A program made the translations under genes and the position numbers. Of a stretch of DNA of 64,000 nt, positions 17,887 through 27,133 are shown in pieces. Position 1 is the first letter of the stretch. Each line of letters begins with the position of its first letter. This DNA is from Cecembia lonarensis LW9 (GTDB lineage Bacteria; Bacteroidota; Bacteroidia; Cytophagales; Cyclobacteriaceae): assembly GCF_000298295.1 (NCBI RefSeq), contig NZ_AMGM01000014.1, positions 1 to 64,000 of the forward strand, given 5' to 3'. A model generated the notes under the pieces. That model made no database searches. It saw nothing but the letters and a program-made list of their open reading frames with translations, and was not told the origin of the DNA.

Positions 17887-18572
17887 TTTTTCCTATTGAT
17901 AAAAAAGTTAACCACTAAAAAAACAGAAGTAGTATTCAAATCTAAATTGAAATAAGAAGAGGAGATTTCTGTACTCCATCCTGTAGCACCTGAACTTTTG
18001 GTTTCATTCCATTTTAATCCAAAATTTATCGGAACTGCCTTCAGTTCAATGGCTATCCATGGTGTAGGAAAGAATGCCAATCCTGCACCAATTTGATTCT
18101 CCCACCTACGAGCATTGCTTTCAAAAACAAGTGAACTGTTATTCTGATCAATGGAATTTTCTTGGTTATTACTCAAATAGGTAGTGCTGAATTGTCCAAA
18201 GAATGCGAGCTTTTCGTGGATTGGGAAAAACTTTCTTGCGAAAGCCCCAGCTCCTATATCTTTTATTTCTAAAACATTGGTAGCAGGTGAGGGGGGCATG
18301 ACTTCAACATTACTATTAAAACTGGAAAACCTACCTTCTAACCCGACTACCCAAGTATCAGAAATTAAAAAACCGACCTTCGGATTTAAAGTAAATGTTC
18401 TTATTTCGGATTGGCTTGCTGCACTGAAAAAATCAAAAGCTTCAGTATTTGAACGGTTGTAGTTTATGCCGCCTCCAATCATTAAATTCCCCTTTTGAAG
18501 TTGGGCAAATACTAAAGTTGGGTTGAAGATGCCCAGCAGCATGATAGTCAGGGGAAAGAGCGCTTTTTTCAT
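17883..18572 (-). CDS. Outer-membrane beta-barrel protein (first of an overlapping pair)
   Basis: 229 residues with a signal peptide ending VFA (about residue 23). The rest alternates polar and hydrophobic residues as barrel strands do, with segments such as GAGAFARKFFPIHEKLAFF that recur in the next gene (YAGIFVRKFLVLDENFSFF). It is translationally coupled to the downstream paralogue through ATGA. No enzyme or binding motif is seen. Confidence 0.75.
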   Translation of the reverse strand: MKKALFPLTIMLLGIFNPTLVFAQLQKGNLMIGGGINYNRSNTEAFDFFSAASQSEIRTFTLNPKVGFLISDTWVVGLEGRFSSFNSNVEVMPPSPATNVLEIKDIGAGAFARKFFPIHEKLAFFGQFSTTYLSNNQENSIDQNNSSLVFESNARRWENQIGAGLAFFPTPWIAIELKAVPINFGLKWNETKSSGATGWSTEISSSYFNLDLNTTSVFLVVNFFINRKK

Positions 18573-18759
18573 TCAAAGGTTGGATTAAAAACTAATGCTA
18601 CAAATACGGGGAAGCAGTAACCAATTTTTGCACTCGCTTTTCCGCATAGGTAAGACGACAGTGATTTTGGGATTGTTTCAGCAATTCAATAAAAATAAAA
18701 ATATTTTAGTTGTAACCATAGAAAAACCCAATTTATGGAATCCAATTTGGCTTTGGACC

Positions 18760-19662
18760 TTATTTCCTGGGATGGAATTCATTGAGTACCTGCCTGAGAT
18801 ACTCCCTGTCCAAATGGGTGTATATCTCTGTTGTGGTAATGCTTTCGTGGCCCAACATTTCCTGTACGGCTCTAAGGTCTGCCCCTCCTTCTATCAAATG
18901 GGTAGCAAAACTGTGCCGAAAAGTATGGGGACTGACATTTTTATTAAGTCCAATAGCTTCTACTTGTTTTTTGATGATCAAAAATACCATCACCCGGCTT
19001 AGTTTTTTACCCCGTCTATTCAAAAATACAAACTGCTCGTGTCCTTTGGCTACCTGCATGTAATTTCTAAATTCCTCTAGATAAAGCTTCAGATATTTTA
19101 GGGCATCCCGCCCAATGGGCACCAAACGTTCTTTGTTACCTTTTCCAATCACTCTTAAAAAGCCTACATCAGCATATATGTTGCCCAGTTTTAAATCCGT
19201 CAATTCAGAAACCCTTAAACCTGAACTGTACAAAATCTCCAATATGGCCCGGTTTCTATGGCCTTCAGGTTCTCCGAGTGGGATACTTTCCAGGATTTGG
19301 TTGATTTCTTCATAGCTTAAGGTGTCAGGCAATTTTCTGCCAAGTTTGGGCGTCTCCAAAAGTTGTGCAGGATCCTCATTGATTTTGTCCTCGTACATGA
19401 GGAATTTGTAAAAGGCTTTGATGCCTGAAATGATCCTGGCCTGGGTGAAAGCTGAAATTTCCAATTCGGCCAATCCATTAACAAAATACCTGAGATGTTG
19501 CAATTTGACTTCTTTTGGGCCTGTTTCAGGAAAATTATTTTCCATGAAGCGGCTGAGTTTCTGCATGTCCTGTTGGTAAGCAAGGATCGAGTTTTTACTC
19601 AAAGACCTTTCAATTTTCAAGTAATGTTGAAATTGCAGGATATAGCTGGCCCAATCGTTCAT
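18760..19662 (-). CDS. xerD: Tyrosine recombinase XerD
   Basis: Resolves chromosome dimers at dif together with a second Xer protein and FtsK. About 300 residues from the ATG at 19662; an in-frame extension of 15 codons is unlikely to be used because MNDWASYILQF is the family N-terminus. The SAM-like N-terminal domain spans about 1-90. Catalytic residues are in SSGLRVSEL (Arg), GKGNKERLVP (Lys), HTFRHSFATHL (His, Arg), LGHESITTTEIYTH (His, Tyr). It could be XerC, but the sequence is closer to XerD. It diverges from aroQ and lies in housekeeping context, not in a mobile element. Confidence 0.9.
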   Translation of the reverse strand: MNDWASYILQFQHYLKIERSLSKNSILAYQQDMQKLSRFMENNFPETGPKEVKLQHLRYFVNGLAELEISAFTQARIISGIKAFYKFLMYEDKINEDPAQLLETPKLGRKLPDTLSYEEINQILESIPLGEPEGHRNRAILEILYSSGLRVSELTDLKLGNIYADVGFLRVIGKGNKERLVPIGRDALKYLKLYLEEFRNYMQVAKGHEQFVFLNRRGKKLSRVMVFLIIKKQVEAIGLNKNVSPHTFRHSFATHLIEGGADLRAVQEMLGHESITTTEIYTHLDREYLRQVLNEFHPRK

Positions 19663-19766
19663 TGTTTTTCTCTTATTTTTAAAAATTAAGTAAACAGATT
19701 GCCTCAAATTTAATGGTGTTTCCAGATTATTCTAGATTTATTCCCTTTTCAATGAGAAACCTTGAT

Positions 19767-19774
19767 TAACTTTG
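19767..19774 (+). promoter_or_regulatory. -7 box of the aroQ operon
   Basis: TAACTTTG matches TAnnTTTG 30 bases upstream of the aroQ start in the xerD-aroQ divergent region. The -33 element is poor. Confidence 0.45.
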
Positions 19775-19803
19775 GGATTCAAAACCACTAACCATCAAAG
19801 ATT

Positions 19804-20223
19804 TTGAAGATCATTATTATCAACGGGCCTAATCTCAATCTTTTGGGAAAAAGAGAGCCTGACATATATGGAAGTACTTCCTTTGAAGATTTTTTCAAGG
19901 CACTCCAAGCTAAGTTTTCAGAAATCGACCTCAGCTATTACCAAAGCAATGTCGAGGGAGAACTGATCAATAAAATCCATGAAGTAGGATTCAGTTATGA
20001 TGCGATTTTATTGAATGCGGGAGGCTATACCCATACCTCTGTGGCGATTTCAGATGCCATTGCCGGGGTAAATACACCTGTACTTGAGGTCCATATATCC
20101 AACATTTATAAAAGGGAGGAGTTCAGACACAAGAGCATCATATCCAAAGCTTGTGTGGGTATGATTTCAGGATTGGGTCTGCAAGGATATGAATTGGGAA
20201 TTTTGTATTTTCTTAACCGTTAA
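19804..20223 (+). CDS. aroQ: 3-dehydroquinate dehydratase, type II (AroQ)
   Basis: Third step of the shikimate pathway. 139 residues, the length of the dodecameric type II enzyme. The N-terminus MKIIIINGPNLNLLGKREPD with the catalytic Tyr in DIYG, the NAGGYTHTSVA segment and EVHISN carry the active site. The start is a TTG at 19804; no ATG is available before the conserved INGPNLN. It leads a tight same-strand row with the aminotransferase and marC. Confidence 0.95.
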   Translation: MKIIIINGPNLNLLGKREPDIYGSTSFEDFFKALQAKFSEIDLSYYQSNVEGELINKIHEVGFSYDAILLNAGGYTHTSVAISDAIAGVNTPVLEVHISNIYKREEFRHKSIISKACVGMISGLGLQGYELGILYFLNR

Positions 20224-20228
20224 CGAGG

Positions 20229-21284
20229 ATGATAACATTTGCAGCGGGGCCATCGAAAGTCTACGATAAATTGCCCCAATATATGATGGATGCTTATGCG
20301 CAGGGTATCCTGAGTGCCAATCACCGATCGGCTGTTTTTATGAACCTGTATCAAGAAACAGAAACTTTGATGCGTGAAAAACTACACATGCCTGAGGGGT
20401 ATAAGCTTTTGTTTACATCTTCTGCGACAGAAAATTGGGAAATTATTACGCAGTCGATCGTGCAGTCGGCGGGTTGCCATATTTTTTCAGGTTCATTTGG
20501 CAAGAAATGGTTTGAATATGCCAAATACATTGAACCCAAGACTTTTGCTCATAAAATTGATGCAGAGGAAACGATAAATGTAGAAGCTTTACAAATTGGT
20601 AATGACTATGACCTGGTTGCTCTTACCCAAAATGAAACCTCCAATGCCACTCAGGTCCACAATGCTACGATTGCTGCCATCGCCAATAAGTATCCGGAAA
20701 AGATGATTGCCGTGGACACTACTTCTTCCATGGCAGGTATAGAATTAGACTTTAATCTGGCTGATATTTGGTATGCCTCTGTTCAAAAGTGCTTCGGTCT
20801 TCCGGCTGGACTAGGTCTTTTGATTGTCTCTCCCAAAGCTATAGCAAAAGCAAAGGACAAAGGAGAGGTAGGCAGGTACAATAGCCTCAATTTCATGTTG
20901 GAGAATGCAGAAAATTACCAGACGCATTATACCCCAAATGTTTTTGGAATTTACCTTCTTAACAGGGTACTTCAGGACATGCCTGAAATCCAACATGTAG
21001 ACAAGCATACCAGGGACAGAATGAGAATGTTGGAAGATGCTATTGCCTATACTTCAAAATTCAGACTATTGATTCAGAATCCGGACGCCCGAAGCAGTAC
21101 AGTAATGGCGGTAACCGGGAGAGAAGAGTTTATTTCAGAAATTAAGAAAAATGCTGAAAAGGAAGGCATGCAATTAGGAAGTGGTTATGGGGCATTGAAA
21201 CCTACCAGTTTCCGAATCGCCAACTTTCCCGCCATCACGGATCAAGAGATGGAGCGATTGATTACCTTTCTCAAGAAATATTAA
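20229..21284 (+). CDS. Class V aminotransferase, phosphoserine transaminase-like
   Basis: 351-residue PLP enzyme of the class V fold. AAGPSK at 5-10 and the PLP lysine K187 in SVQKCFGLPAG are diagnostic, and FRIANFPAITDQEM near the C-terminus matches SerC-like enzymes. Its likely reaction is 3-phosphohydroxypyruvate to phosphoserine, but a related alanine-glyoxylate-type transaminase is possible. A GAGG stretch precedes the ATG, one of the few Shine-Dalgarno-like sites here. It is 5 bases from aroQ. Confidence 0.82.
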   Translation: MITFAAGPSKVYDKLPQYMMDAYAQGILSANHRSAVFMNLYQETETLMREKLHMPEGYKLLFTSSATENWEIITQSIVQSAGCHIFSGSFGKKWFEYAKYIEPKTFAHKIDAEETINVEALQIGNDYDLVALTQNETSNATQVHNATIAAIANKYPEKMIAVDTTSSMAGIELDFNLADIWYASVQKCFGLPAGLGLLIVSPKAIAKAKDKGEVGRYNSLNFMLENAENYQTHYTPNVFGIYLLNRVLQDMPEIQHVDKHTRDRMRMLEDAIAYTSKFRLLIQNPDARSSTVMAVTGREEFISEIKKNAEKEGMQLGSGYGALKPTSFRIANFPAITDQEMERLITFLKKY

Positions 21285-21286
21285 GC

Positions 21287-21871
21287 ATGTTTGATATTAA
21301 AGAAATATTTTCAGTTACGCTGATATTGTTTTCGGTGATTGATATTCTGGGTTCTGTCCCAATCATCATCAACCTCAGAAAAAAAGTAGGGCATATCCAG
21401 TCCGGTAAAGCCACCATTGCAGCGGGGGTGCTGATGTTGTTGTTTTTATTGGTAGGTAGATCCATCCTTTCCCTGTTTGGTATCGGGGTGGAGGATTTTG
21501 CCATTGCAGGAGCCTTGATCATTTTCGCTTTAGGGGCTGAAATGATACTGGGCATAGAACTGTTTAAGCCTGACCCTGAAGCATCCACCACCTCTGCATC
21601 CATTGTGCCTATCGCCTTCCCATTGATTGCAGGGGCAGGTACGCTTACTACTATTCTCACGCTTAAATCTGAGTTTAGCCAATGGAACATCGCTGTTGGA
21701 ATCATCATCAATTTGGGTATTGTGTATGTGGTATTGAAAAGCACCAACTGGTTGGAAAGAAAGTTGGGGAAGACTGGATTGGACGTTTTAAGGAGGATCT
21801 TTGGTATCATCCTTTTGTCTATTGCTATTAAGATTTTCAAAACTGCCTTATCGGGAAGCGAATTGTTATAA
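21287..21871 (+). CDS. MarC family integral membrane protein
   Basis: 194 residues with about six membrane helices, matching the MarC/UPF0056 family of inner-membrane proteins with no proven transport substrate. The motif SIVPIAFPLIAGAGTLTT (about 107-124) is the family signature. It starts 2 bases after the aminotransferase stop, so it belongs to the same operon. Confidence 0.9.
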   Translation: MFDIKEIFSVTLILFSVIDILGSVPIIINLRKKVGHIQSGKATIAAGVLMLLFLLVGRSILSLFGIGVEDFAIAGALIIFALGAEMILGIELFKPDPEASTTSASIVPIAFPLIAGAGTLTTILTLKSEFSQWNIAVGIIINLGIVYVVLKSTNWLERKLGKTGLDVLRRIFGIILLSIAIKIFKTALSGSELL

Positions 21872-21936
21872 TTTCTTTTCTGAGCTTCTAAGGGAGTAAT
21901 GTCCCAGTTGTCAATTAATCTTTATTTCTTTGTGCC

Positions 21937-22389
21937 ATGATTATCATTCATACAGATGGAGCGGCCAGAGGTAATCCCGGTCCGGGGGGGTATGGAGCCG
22001 TTCTTCAGTACAAACAGCACAGGAAAGAGCTTTCAGAGGGTTTCAGAATGACTACCAATAACAGAATGGAGCTTTTGGCAGTGATCAAAGCCCTCCAGGA
22101 AATCAAAGTAAATGGTATTCCGGTAACCATATATTCCGATAGCAAATATGTAGTGGATGCAGTGGAAAAGGGCTGGCTTTGGTCTTGGCAGAAAAAAGGG
22201 TTTAAAGACAAGAAAAATCCTGACCTTTGGCGCAAGTATATTCCCTTGCATTTAAAATACAAACCAAAATTGATCTGGGTGAAAGGACATGCCGGTCATC
22301 CGGAGAATGAACGCTGTGATCAACTGGCCGTAGCTGCTGCTGAAAAGCCGTATCTTCCTCCAGATCAAGGTTATGAAAACCCTGAATAG
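21937..22389 (+). CDS. rnhA: Ribonuclease HI
   Basis: Degrades the RNA strand of RNA-DNA hybrids. 150 residues. The four acidic catalytic residues lie in HTDGAARGNPGPGG (D7), NNRMELLAV (Glu), YSDSKYV (Asp) and NERCDQLA (Asp), with the conserved His in VKGHAGHPEN. ATG start. Confidence 0.96.
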   Translation: MIIIHTDGAARGNPGPGGYGAVLQYKQHRKELSEGFRMTTNNRMELLAVIKALQEIKVNGIPVTIYSDSKYVVDAVEKGWLWSWQKKGFKDKKNPDLWRKYIPLHLKYKPKLIWVKGHAGHPENERCDQLAVAAAEKPYLPPDQGYENPE

Positions 22390-22449
22390 GGCTTTATGTT
22401 CTAAGCCAAATATATCTTTGATCGCTTGAGTTTAATTTATACTGTAAGT

Positions 22450-23163
22450 ATGTCCAAGTCATTTTTCCAATTTAAGCAATTTGGCATCCATCAGGACCAC
22501 TGCGCTATGAAAGTCGGAACAGATGGGGTCTTATTGGGTGCCTTATCCAGGGCGGATAATGCTACTCAAATGTTAGAAATTGGAGTAGGCACAGGAGTTG
22601 TTTCGCTAATGATGGCCCAACGTTATCCCAATTTGGATATTACGGGTGTTGAAATTGACCAAGAGACATGGAGTCAGGCGTCTCAAAATGCAGAAAATAG
22701 TCCTTGGGCCGACAGGATATGCTTTATAAATGAAGACTTTAAGCTGTTTTCCAAAACTTCAATAAGGAAGTTTGACTTGGTTGTCAGTAACCCCCCTTAT
22801 TTTAAAGGGTCTCTTCTCTCTATTGATCCCAAAAGAAATTTAGCCCTACACCAGTCAAGTTTAAACTTTGAAGCCTTATTGGACGGGACTATTGAAATAT
22901 TAGCAGATGATGGTGAGGTATTTGTCATACTTCCACCTGTAGAAATGGCCCAATTTAAACACCTAGCAATGCAAAAGGGGCTTTTTCAAAAAAAAGAATT
23001 TTTGATCAGGGATAAAGCAAGTAAGCCTTTGTTAAGAAAAATGGGCAACTTTTCCCGTCAGGAAGGTGGTTTTGAGTCCCAAGATTTAATAATTAAAGAT
23101 GAAAACGGAAAATTTTCGGACACCTATGCAGCTTTACTGAAGGATTTTCTATTAATTTTTTAA
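22450..23163 (+). CDS. trmN6: tRNA1(Val) adenine(37)-N6-methyltransferase (TrmN6/YfiC)
   Basis: 237-residue SAM-dependent N6-adenine methyltransferase. LEIGVGTGVVSLMMA is the SAM-binding motif I, and VVSNPPYFKGS carries the NPPY catalytic motif of N6-adenine enzymes. The opening FFQFKQFGIHQDHCAMKVGTDGVLL is typical of YfiC-type tRNA modification enzymes. The frame opens at a TTG at 22426, but the ATG at 22450 places the N-terminus correctly. Confidence 0.88.
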   Translation: MSKSFFQFKQFGIHQDHCAMKVGTDGVLLGALSRADNATQMLEIGVGTGVVSLMMAQRYPNLDITGVEIDQETWSQASQNAENSPWADRICFINEDFKLFSKTSIRKFDLVVSNPPYFKGSLLSIDPKRNLALHQSSLNFEALLDGTIEILADDGEVFVILPPVEMAQFKHLAMQKGLFQKKEFLIRDKASKPLLRKMGNFSRQEGGFESQDLIIKDENGKFSDTYAALLKDFLLIF

Positions 23164-23255
23164 ATGTTCCAAAAATTCATCCCTGAGAACAGGGACAAAT
23201 TTTTTTTAAAGTAATATTCAATTAAATTTAACGCTCTTTAAAGTATAAACCTTAA

Positions 23256-24716
23256 ATGAAAGTAAGAATAGTAGTAGCTTTATCTTGCCTGAGCTTACTG
23301 GCAGGTATATTTTTTTCTTGTGAAGAGGACCTTGATTTTAATCCTGCGATTGTTACAGAAGATGTGATTTTTGCAAGTGCTGAGAGATTTAGGATTTCAG
23401 GAAGGATTATTACCAATCAGAGGATAGATGCCAGTGATCATGGATTTCAAATCGCGGATAATCCTCAGTTCAACCAACCCATCATTGTTTCATTGGGAGA
23501 AAGAGAAAACCCAGGAAGATTCCTTGGTGAAGTTGATGGGTTAAATTTAAATACCAATTACTATATAAAGGCATACATCGAGATTGGGGGGCAGTCTTTA
23601 TTTGGAAATACAATTGAAGCCAGTACCTTATCGCCAGCCATTTTAAGCTTTACACCCCAGACTGCACCAGCGGGTGATATTGTGACAATCAATGGTAAGA
23701 ACTTTACTTCTGATACAGAAGTGTTTTTTGGGGATCTAAAAGCAGATGTAATAGATATTTCTTTTGAATCTTCTATACGGGTACGGGTACCTTCAGGAGG
23801 AGATATTCCTACTGTTAGTATTAGGGTGGTGAATCAGAATTTAGAAATAGTATCTGAAACTAGCTTCAGGTATATTTTGGGAAGATATACATTGATTGCT
23901 GAGTTCCCTTCAACGGTACGTGTATTTGATGGGATATCCTTGCAGGAAGGTGATGTTTTCTATCTGGGTAAAGGTTCAAATACTGGGCAATCACTTAACG
24001 AAAAGATGTGGCGTTATCAAGTAGGAGATGTAAACTGGCAGGAAATTGATCTCCTAGAGGAAAATAAATGGAATGCCTTCTCAAGTAGCAGGTATTTTGG
24101 TGGAGGGTTTTTAGGTGTAAATGTATCTTCACCCAATACGAGGACATTCTTTAGATTACAGAATGGGATAATTACCCAACTTGCAGATTTGCCCTTTAAC
24201 GTTTCCGATGCAGTGGCCTTTGAAATTTCTGGAAAGTTGTATTTGGCGGGAGGAAGTTTGGGAAATGTCATCAGGAAATATGATCCCACTACGGGCAATT
24301 GGAGTACTGCAGGAAATACACCATTTTTAGTCAGTAGCAGTACGCTATCATTTACTTTTGAAAATAAGCAGTATTTTGTTAATCCAGAAGACAGTCAGAT
24401 ACTTGCTTACAATCCAGTCCTTGAAAATTGGGAAGGTATTACCCTATTTCCTGGTACGTTAGGGGCAGGAAAGGGAGTGGCTACAGTAGTTGGTAATAAG
24501 GCCTATTTAGGGCTTGGTACTGGAACTGCGCAATTATGGGAATATGATTTCAACAATGGCATTTGGACCCCAAAAATCAATTTTAATGGGATCAGTCTGG
24601 CAAGAACAGAAGGTGTATATGTACATGACGGAAAAATATATTTTGTGAGAAGTCCTCAAGGGCAGTTTCCTGGAATTCGATCTGAATTTTGGGTTTTTGA
24701 TCCTGATCGATTCTAA
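23256..24716 (+). CDS. Lipoprotein with IPT/TIG domain and kelch-like repeats
   Basis: 486 residues. The leader ends in FFSCEED, a lipobox-like site with Cys at about residue 22; the acidic residues after the Cys may promote export to the cell surface in Bacteroidota. A fibronectin-like segment comes first, then an IPT/TIG domain (about 128-205, SFTPQTAPAGDIVTINGKNF), then kelch-type beta-propeller repeats (AFEISGKLYLAGG, VVGNKAYLGLG, VHDGKIYFVRS). It is probably surface-exposed. It is first of three same-strand genes, 12 bases before a TonB receptor. No homologue with known function is recognised. Confidence 0.78.
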   Translation: MKVRIVVALSCLSLLAGIFFSCEEDLDFNPAIVTEDVIFASAERFRISGRIITNQRIDASDHGFQIADNPQFNQPIIVSLGERENPGRFLGEVDGLNLNTNYYIKAYIEIGGQSLFGNTIEASTLSPAILSFTPQTAPAGDIVTINGKNFTSDTEVFFGDLKADVIDISFESSIRVRVPSGGDIPTVSIRVVNQNLEIVSETSFRYILGRYTLIAEFPSTVRVFDGISLQEGDVFYLGKGSNTGQSLNEKMWRYQVGDVNWQEIDLLEENKWNAFSSSRYFGGGFLGVNVSSPNTRTFFRLQNGIITQLADLPFNVSDAVAFEISGKLYLAGGSLGNVIRKYDPTTGNWSTAGNTPFLVSSSTLSFTFENKQYFVNPEDSQILAYNPVLENWEGITLFPGTLGAGKGVATVVGNKAYLGLGTGTAQLWEYDFNNGIWTPKINFNGISLARTEGVYVHDGKIYFVRSPQGQFPGIRSEFWVFDPDRF

Positions 24717-24728
24717 AATAAGGTCAAT

Positions 24729-27128
24729 ATGAAAATAAAACTACTATTAATACTTTCATTGGTTTTGATTTTTATTTTTCAAGGGTTTTCCCAAACGAGG
24801 AATGTTGTAGGCCGTGATATCGGTGAATTGAAAAATCTTAAAATCAGTGGAAGGATTATTGATCAGATCACTGGAGAGGCCCTTGTTGGCGCTACTGTTA
24901 CTGTCCGGGAAATAAACAAAACTGAAATTACCAATACCAATGGAAATTTTAACCTGGTGTTGGATAGGGCAGAATATATCCTTGAATTCAGGTATGTAGG
25001 TTATGAAACTGTAATCTATCCAATTGTAGCTGTAGGGGAGGGAAGGATCAATATCACCATGATCCAAGAGGATTTTACCTTGGATGATGTGGTGATTTTT
25101 GGCAGAGATCCCGAAAAGAATATCAGAAGTACGGAGATGGGTGCCATCAGTGTCAGTATGAATACCCTGAAGGAGTTGCCTCCATTTTTGGGAGAAGTGG
25201 ATATTATTCGGTCTGTGGCTACATTGCCCGGAGTTTCTCAAGTGGGAGAAGCCTCCTCAGGTCTTAATGTTAGGGGTGGAGGTGCTGATCAGAATTTGAT
25301 CATGTTTGCAGGTGCACCTGTTTACAACCCTTCGCATTTATTTGGGTTATTTACAGCATTTAACCCTGATGTAGTCAATGATTTTACCCTTTATAAGGCT
25401 ATTATCCCTGCAAGATTTGGGGGTAGAGGTTCATCCATTTTGGATATAGCACCAAAATCAGGAAGTCTCACCAGATGGGGGGGGGATATGATGGTAGGTA
25501 CCGTTACTGGTAAAGCCTCAGTCAACGGTCCCATCGTCAAAGATGTTGTTTCTGCCCAATTAAGTTTTAGAGGTTCCTATATCAACTGGTTGTTGAATTC
25601 TCTCAATAATCCAGAATTAAGAACCAGTCAGGCTAATTTCAATGATGTCAATGGTATTATTTATGGCGAGATCAATGAAAATCACAACATTACGTACAGT
25701 TTTTATCGAAGTTATGATGATTTTGCTTTGGCTTCAGACACGACCATTTCCCGGACGAATCAAAGTCAATCCGTTCATTATTCTGGAAGATTTGGTGAAA
25801 AAACCGAGGTGGATTTGATAGGTTTCCACACCCTGTACGATTTTAGTATTTTCAATCAATCCGGAATTAATAATTTTGACCTGTTATCAGGCATTATTGA
25901 TACCGGACTTAGGCTAAATCTCAGGTATAATTTCAGTGAAAGAAACAGTATCAGTTTTGGAGGGGATACCAAAAGAATCACCATTCAACCTGGAGAATTG
26001 ATTCCAGGAGGCAATGGTGAGTCAGGGGTATTACCACAAAAGGTACAGAATGAATATGCCAATGAGTCAGGTTTTTACTTTCAGCATGATTTTGAGGTAG
26101 GGGAGAAACTCGGGTTTTCTTATGGAATTCGTTATGATATTTATCAATATTTTGGTCCTAGAACCGTTAGAGAATATGCTCCGAATCTTCCCATAAACAG
26201 TGCGAATGTCATTGGAGAAAGAACTTATGAGGATGGGGAATTGATTCAAACTTATGATGGCTGGGGGCCTAGAGTATCTATGCGTTATTCTATAGATCCT
26301 AGGACTTCCATAAAAGCAGGTTATAATAAAATGTATCAGTTTATCCATTTAATTTCCAATACGGCCACGATTGCCCCAACGGATGTTTGGAAATTGAGTG
26401 ATCAGTTTTTAAGGCCTCAGATTGTAGATCAGTACTCTCTAGGTATCTATAAAAACTTCAAAGGAAACATTTTCGAAACTTCTGTAGAGGTATATTATAA
26501 GGACATTCAAAATGTGGTAGAATATAAGGATGGTGCCAGGCTATTGCTCCAAAATAATCTAGAAACTGAAATCATACCAGGGCAAGGCCAAGCTTATGGC
26601 GTAGAGATGTATGTGAAGAAAAATCTGGGTAGAGCTACAGGCTGGGCTAGCTATACCTACTCAAGGGCGCTCAGAAGGGTGATTACTCCCTTTGAGGAGG
26701 AAATAATCAACGATGGGAATTGGTTTCCTTCCAATTTTGACAGGCCCCATGACCTGACCCTAATAGGAAATTACAAGCTCAGTTCCTTTACTTCTTTGTC
26801 TGCCACTTTCTTTTACAGTACCGGTAGACCTGTAACTTTCCCTGAAGCAAAATTTGATTTTGCAGGGAATTCTTTAGCCTTTTTCAGAGATAGAAACCTG
26901 CAAAGGATTCCAGATTTTCACAGGCTCGATTTATCTCTAAATTTTAAATTTGAAGGCAAAGGCAAGTTTTATGATGGCGATTGGACCTTTGCCGTGATGA
27001 ATGTTTATGGAAGAAAAAACCCATTCTCCATATTTTTTGCTGATCAGCCTGGATCACCGCCACAAGCTTACCGATTAGCAATTCTTGGGGTACCACTACC
27101 CACATTGAGTTATTCCCTTAAATTCTAA
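24729..27128 (+). CDS. TonB-dependent receptor with carboxypeptidase-like regulatory domain
   Basis: 799 residues. Signal peptide about 1-22. The carboxypeptidase-like regulatory domain spans about 37-120 (ISGRIIDQITGEALVGATV). The plug domain follows at about 135-250 (LPGVSQVGEASSGLNVRGG, where the receptor usually has a Q-N-L loop after RGGG). The barrel ends in YSLKF with a terminal aromatic residue. It probably imports a ligand bound by the neighbouring surface lipoproteins. The order lipoprotein, receptor, DUF4249 suggests one transport unit; the substrate is unknown. It is separated from DUF4249 by 5 bases. Confidence 0.9.
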   Translation: MKIKLLLILSLVLIFIFQGFSQTRNVVGRDIGELKNLKISGRIIDQITGEALVGATVTVREINKTEITNTNGNFNLVLDRAEYILEFRYVGYETVIYPIVAVGEGRINITMIQEDFTLDDVVIFGRDPEKNIRSTEMGAISVSMNTLKELPPFLGEVDIIRSVATLPGVSQVGEASSGLNVRGGGADQNLIMFAGAPVYNPSHLFGLFTAFNPDVVNDFTLYKAIIPARFGGRGSSILDIAPKSGSLTRWGGDMMVGTVTGKASVNGPIVKDVVSAQLSFRGSYINWLLNSLNNPELRTSQANFNDVNGIIYGEINENHNITYSFYRSYDDFALASDTTISRTNQSQSVHYSGRFGEKTEVDLIGFHTLYDFSIFNQSGINNFDLLSGIIDTGLRLNLRYNFSERNSISFGGDTKRITIQPGELIPGGNGESGVLPQKVQNEYANESGFYFQHDFEVGEKLGFSYGIRYDIYQYFGPRTVREYAPNLPINSANVIGERTYEDGELIQTYDGWGPRVSMRYSIDPRTSIKAGYNKMYQFIHLISNTATIAPTDVWKLSDQFLRPQIVDQYSLGIYKNFKGNIFETSVEVYYKDIQNVVEYKDGARLLLQNNLETEIIPGQGQAYGVEMYVKKNLGRATGWASYTYSRALRRVITPFEEEIINDGNWFPSNFDRPHDLTLIGNYKLSSFTSLSATFFYSTGRPVTFPEAKFDFAGNSLAFFRDRNLQRIPDFHRLDLSLNFKFEGKGKFYDGDWTFAVMNVYGRKNPFSIFFADQPGSPPQAYRLAILGVPLPTLSYSLKF

Positions 27129-27133
27129 AGTAC

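Noticed and set aside
18595-19002. Open frame of 135 codons on the plus strand before and inside xerD
   Set aside because: Mostly antisense to xerD; no recognisable protein features.
18760-19662. Integrase of a mobile element
   Set aside because: The sequence is XerD-like with housekeeping neighbours (aroQ) and no attachment-site repeats or phage genes.
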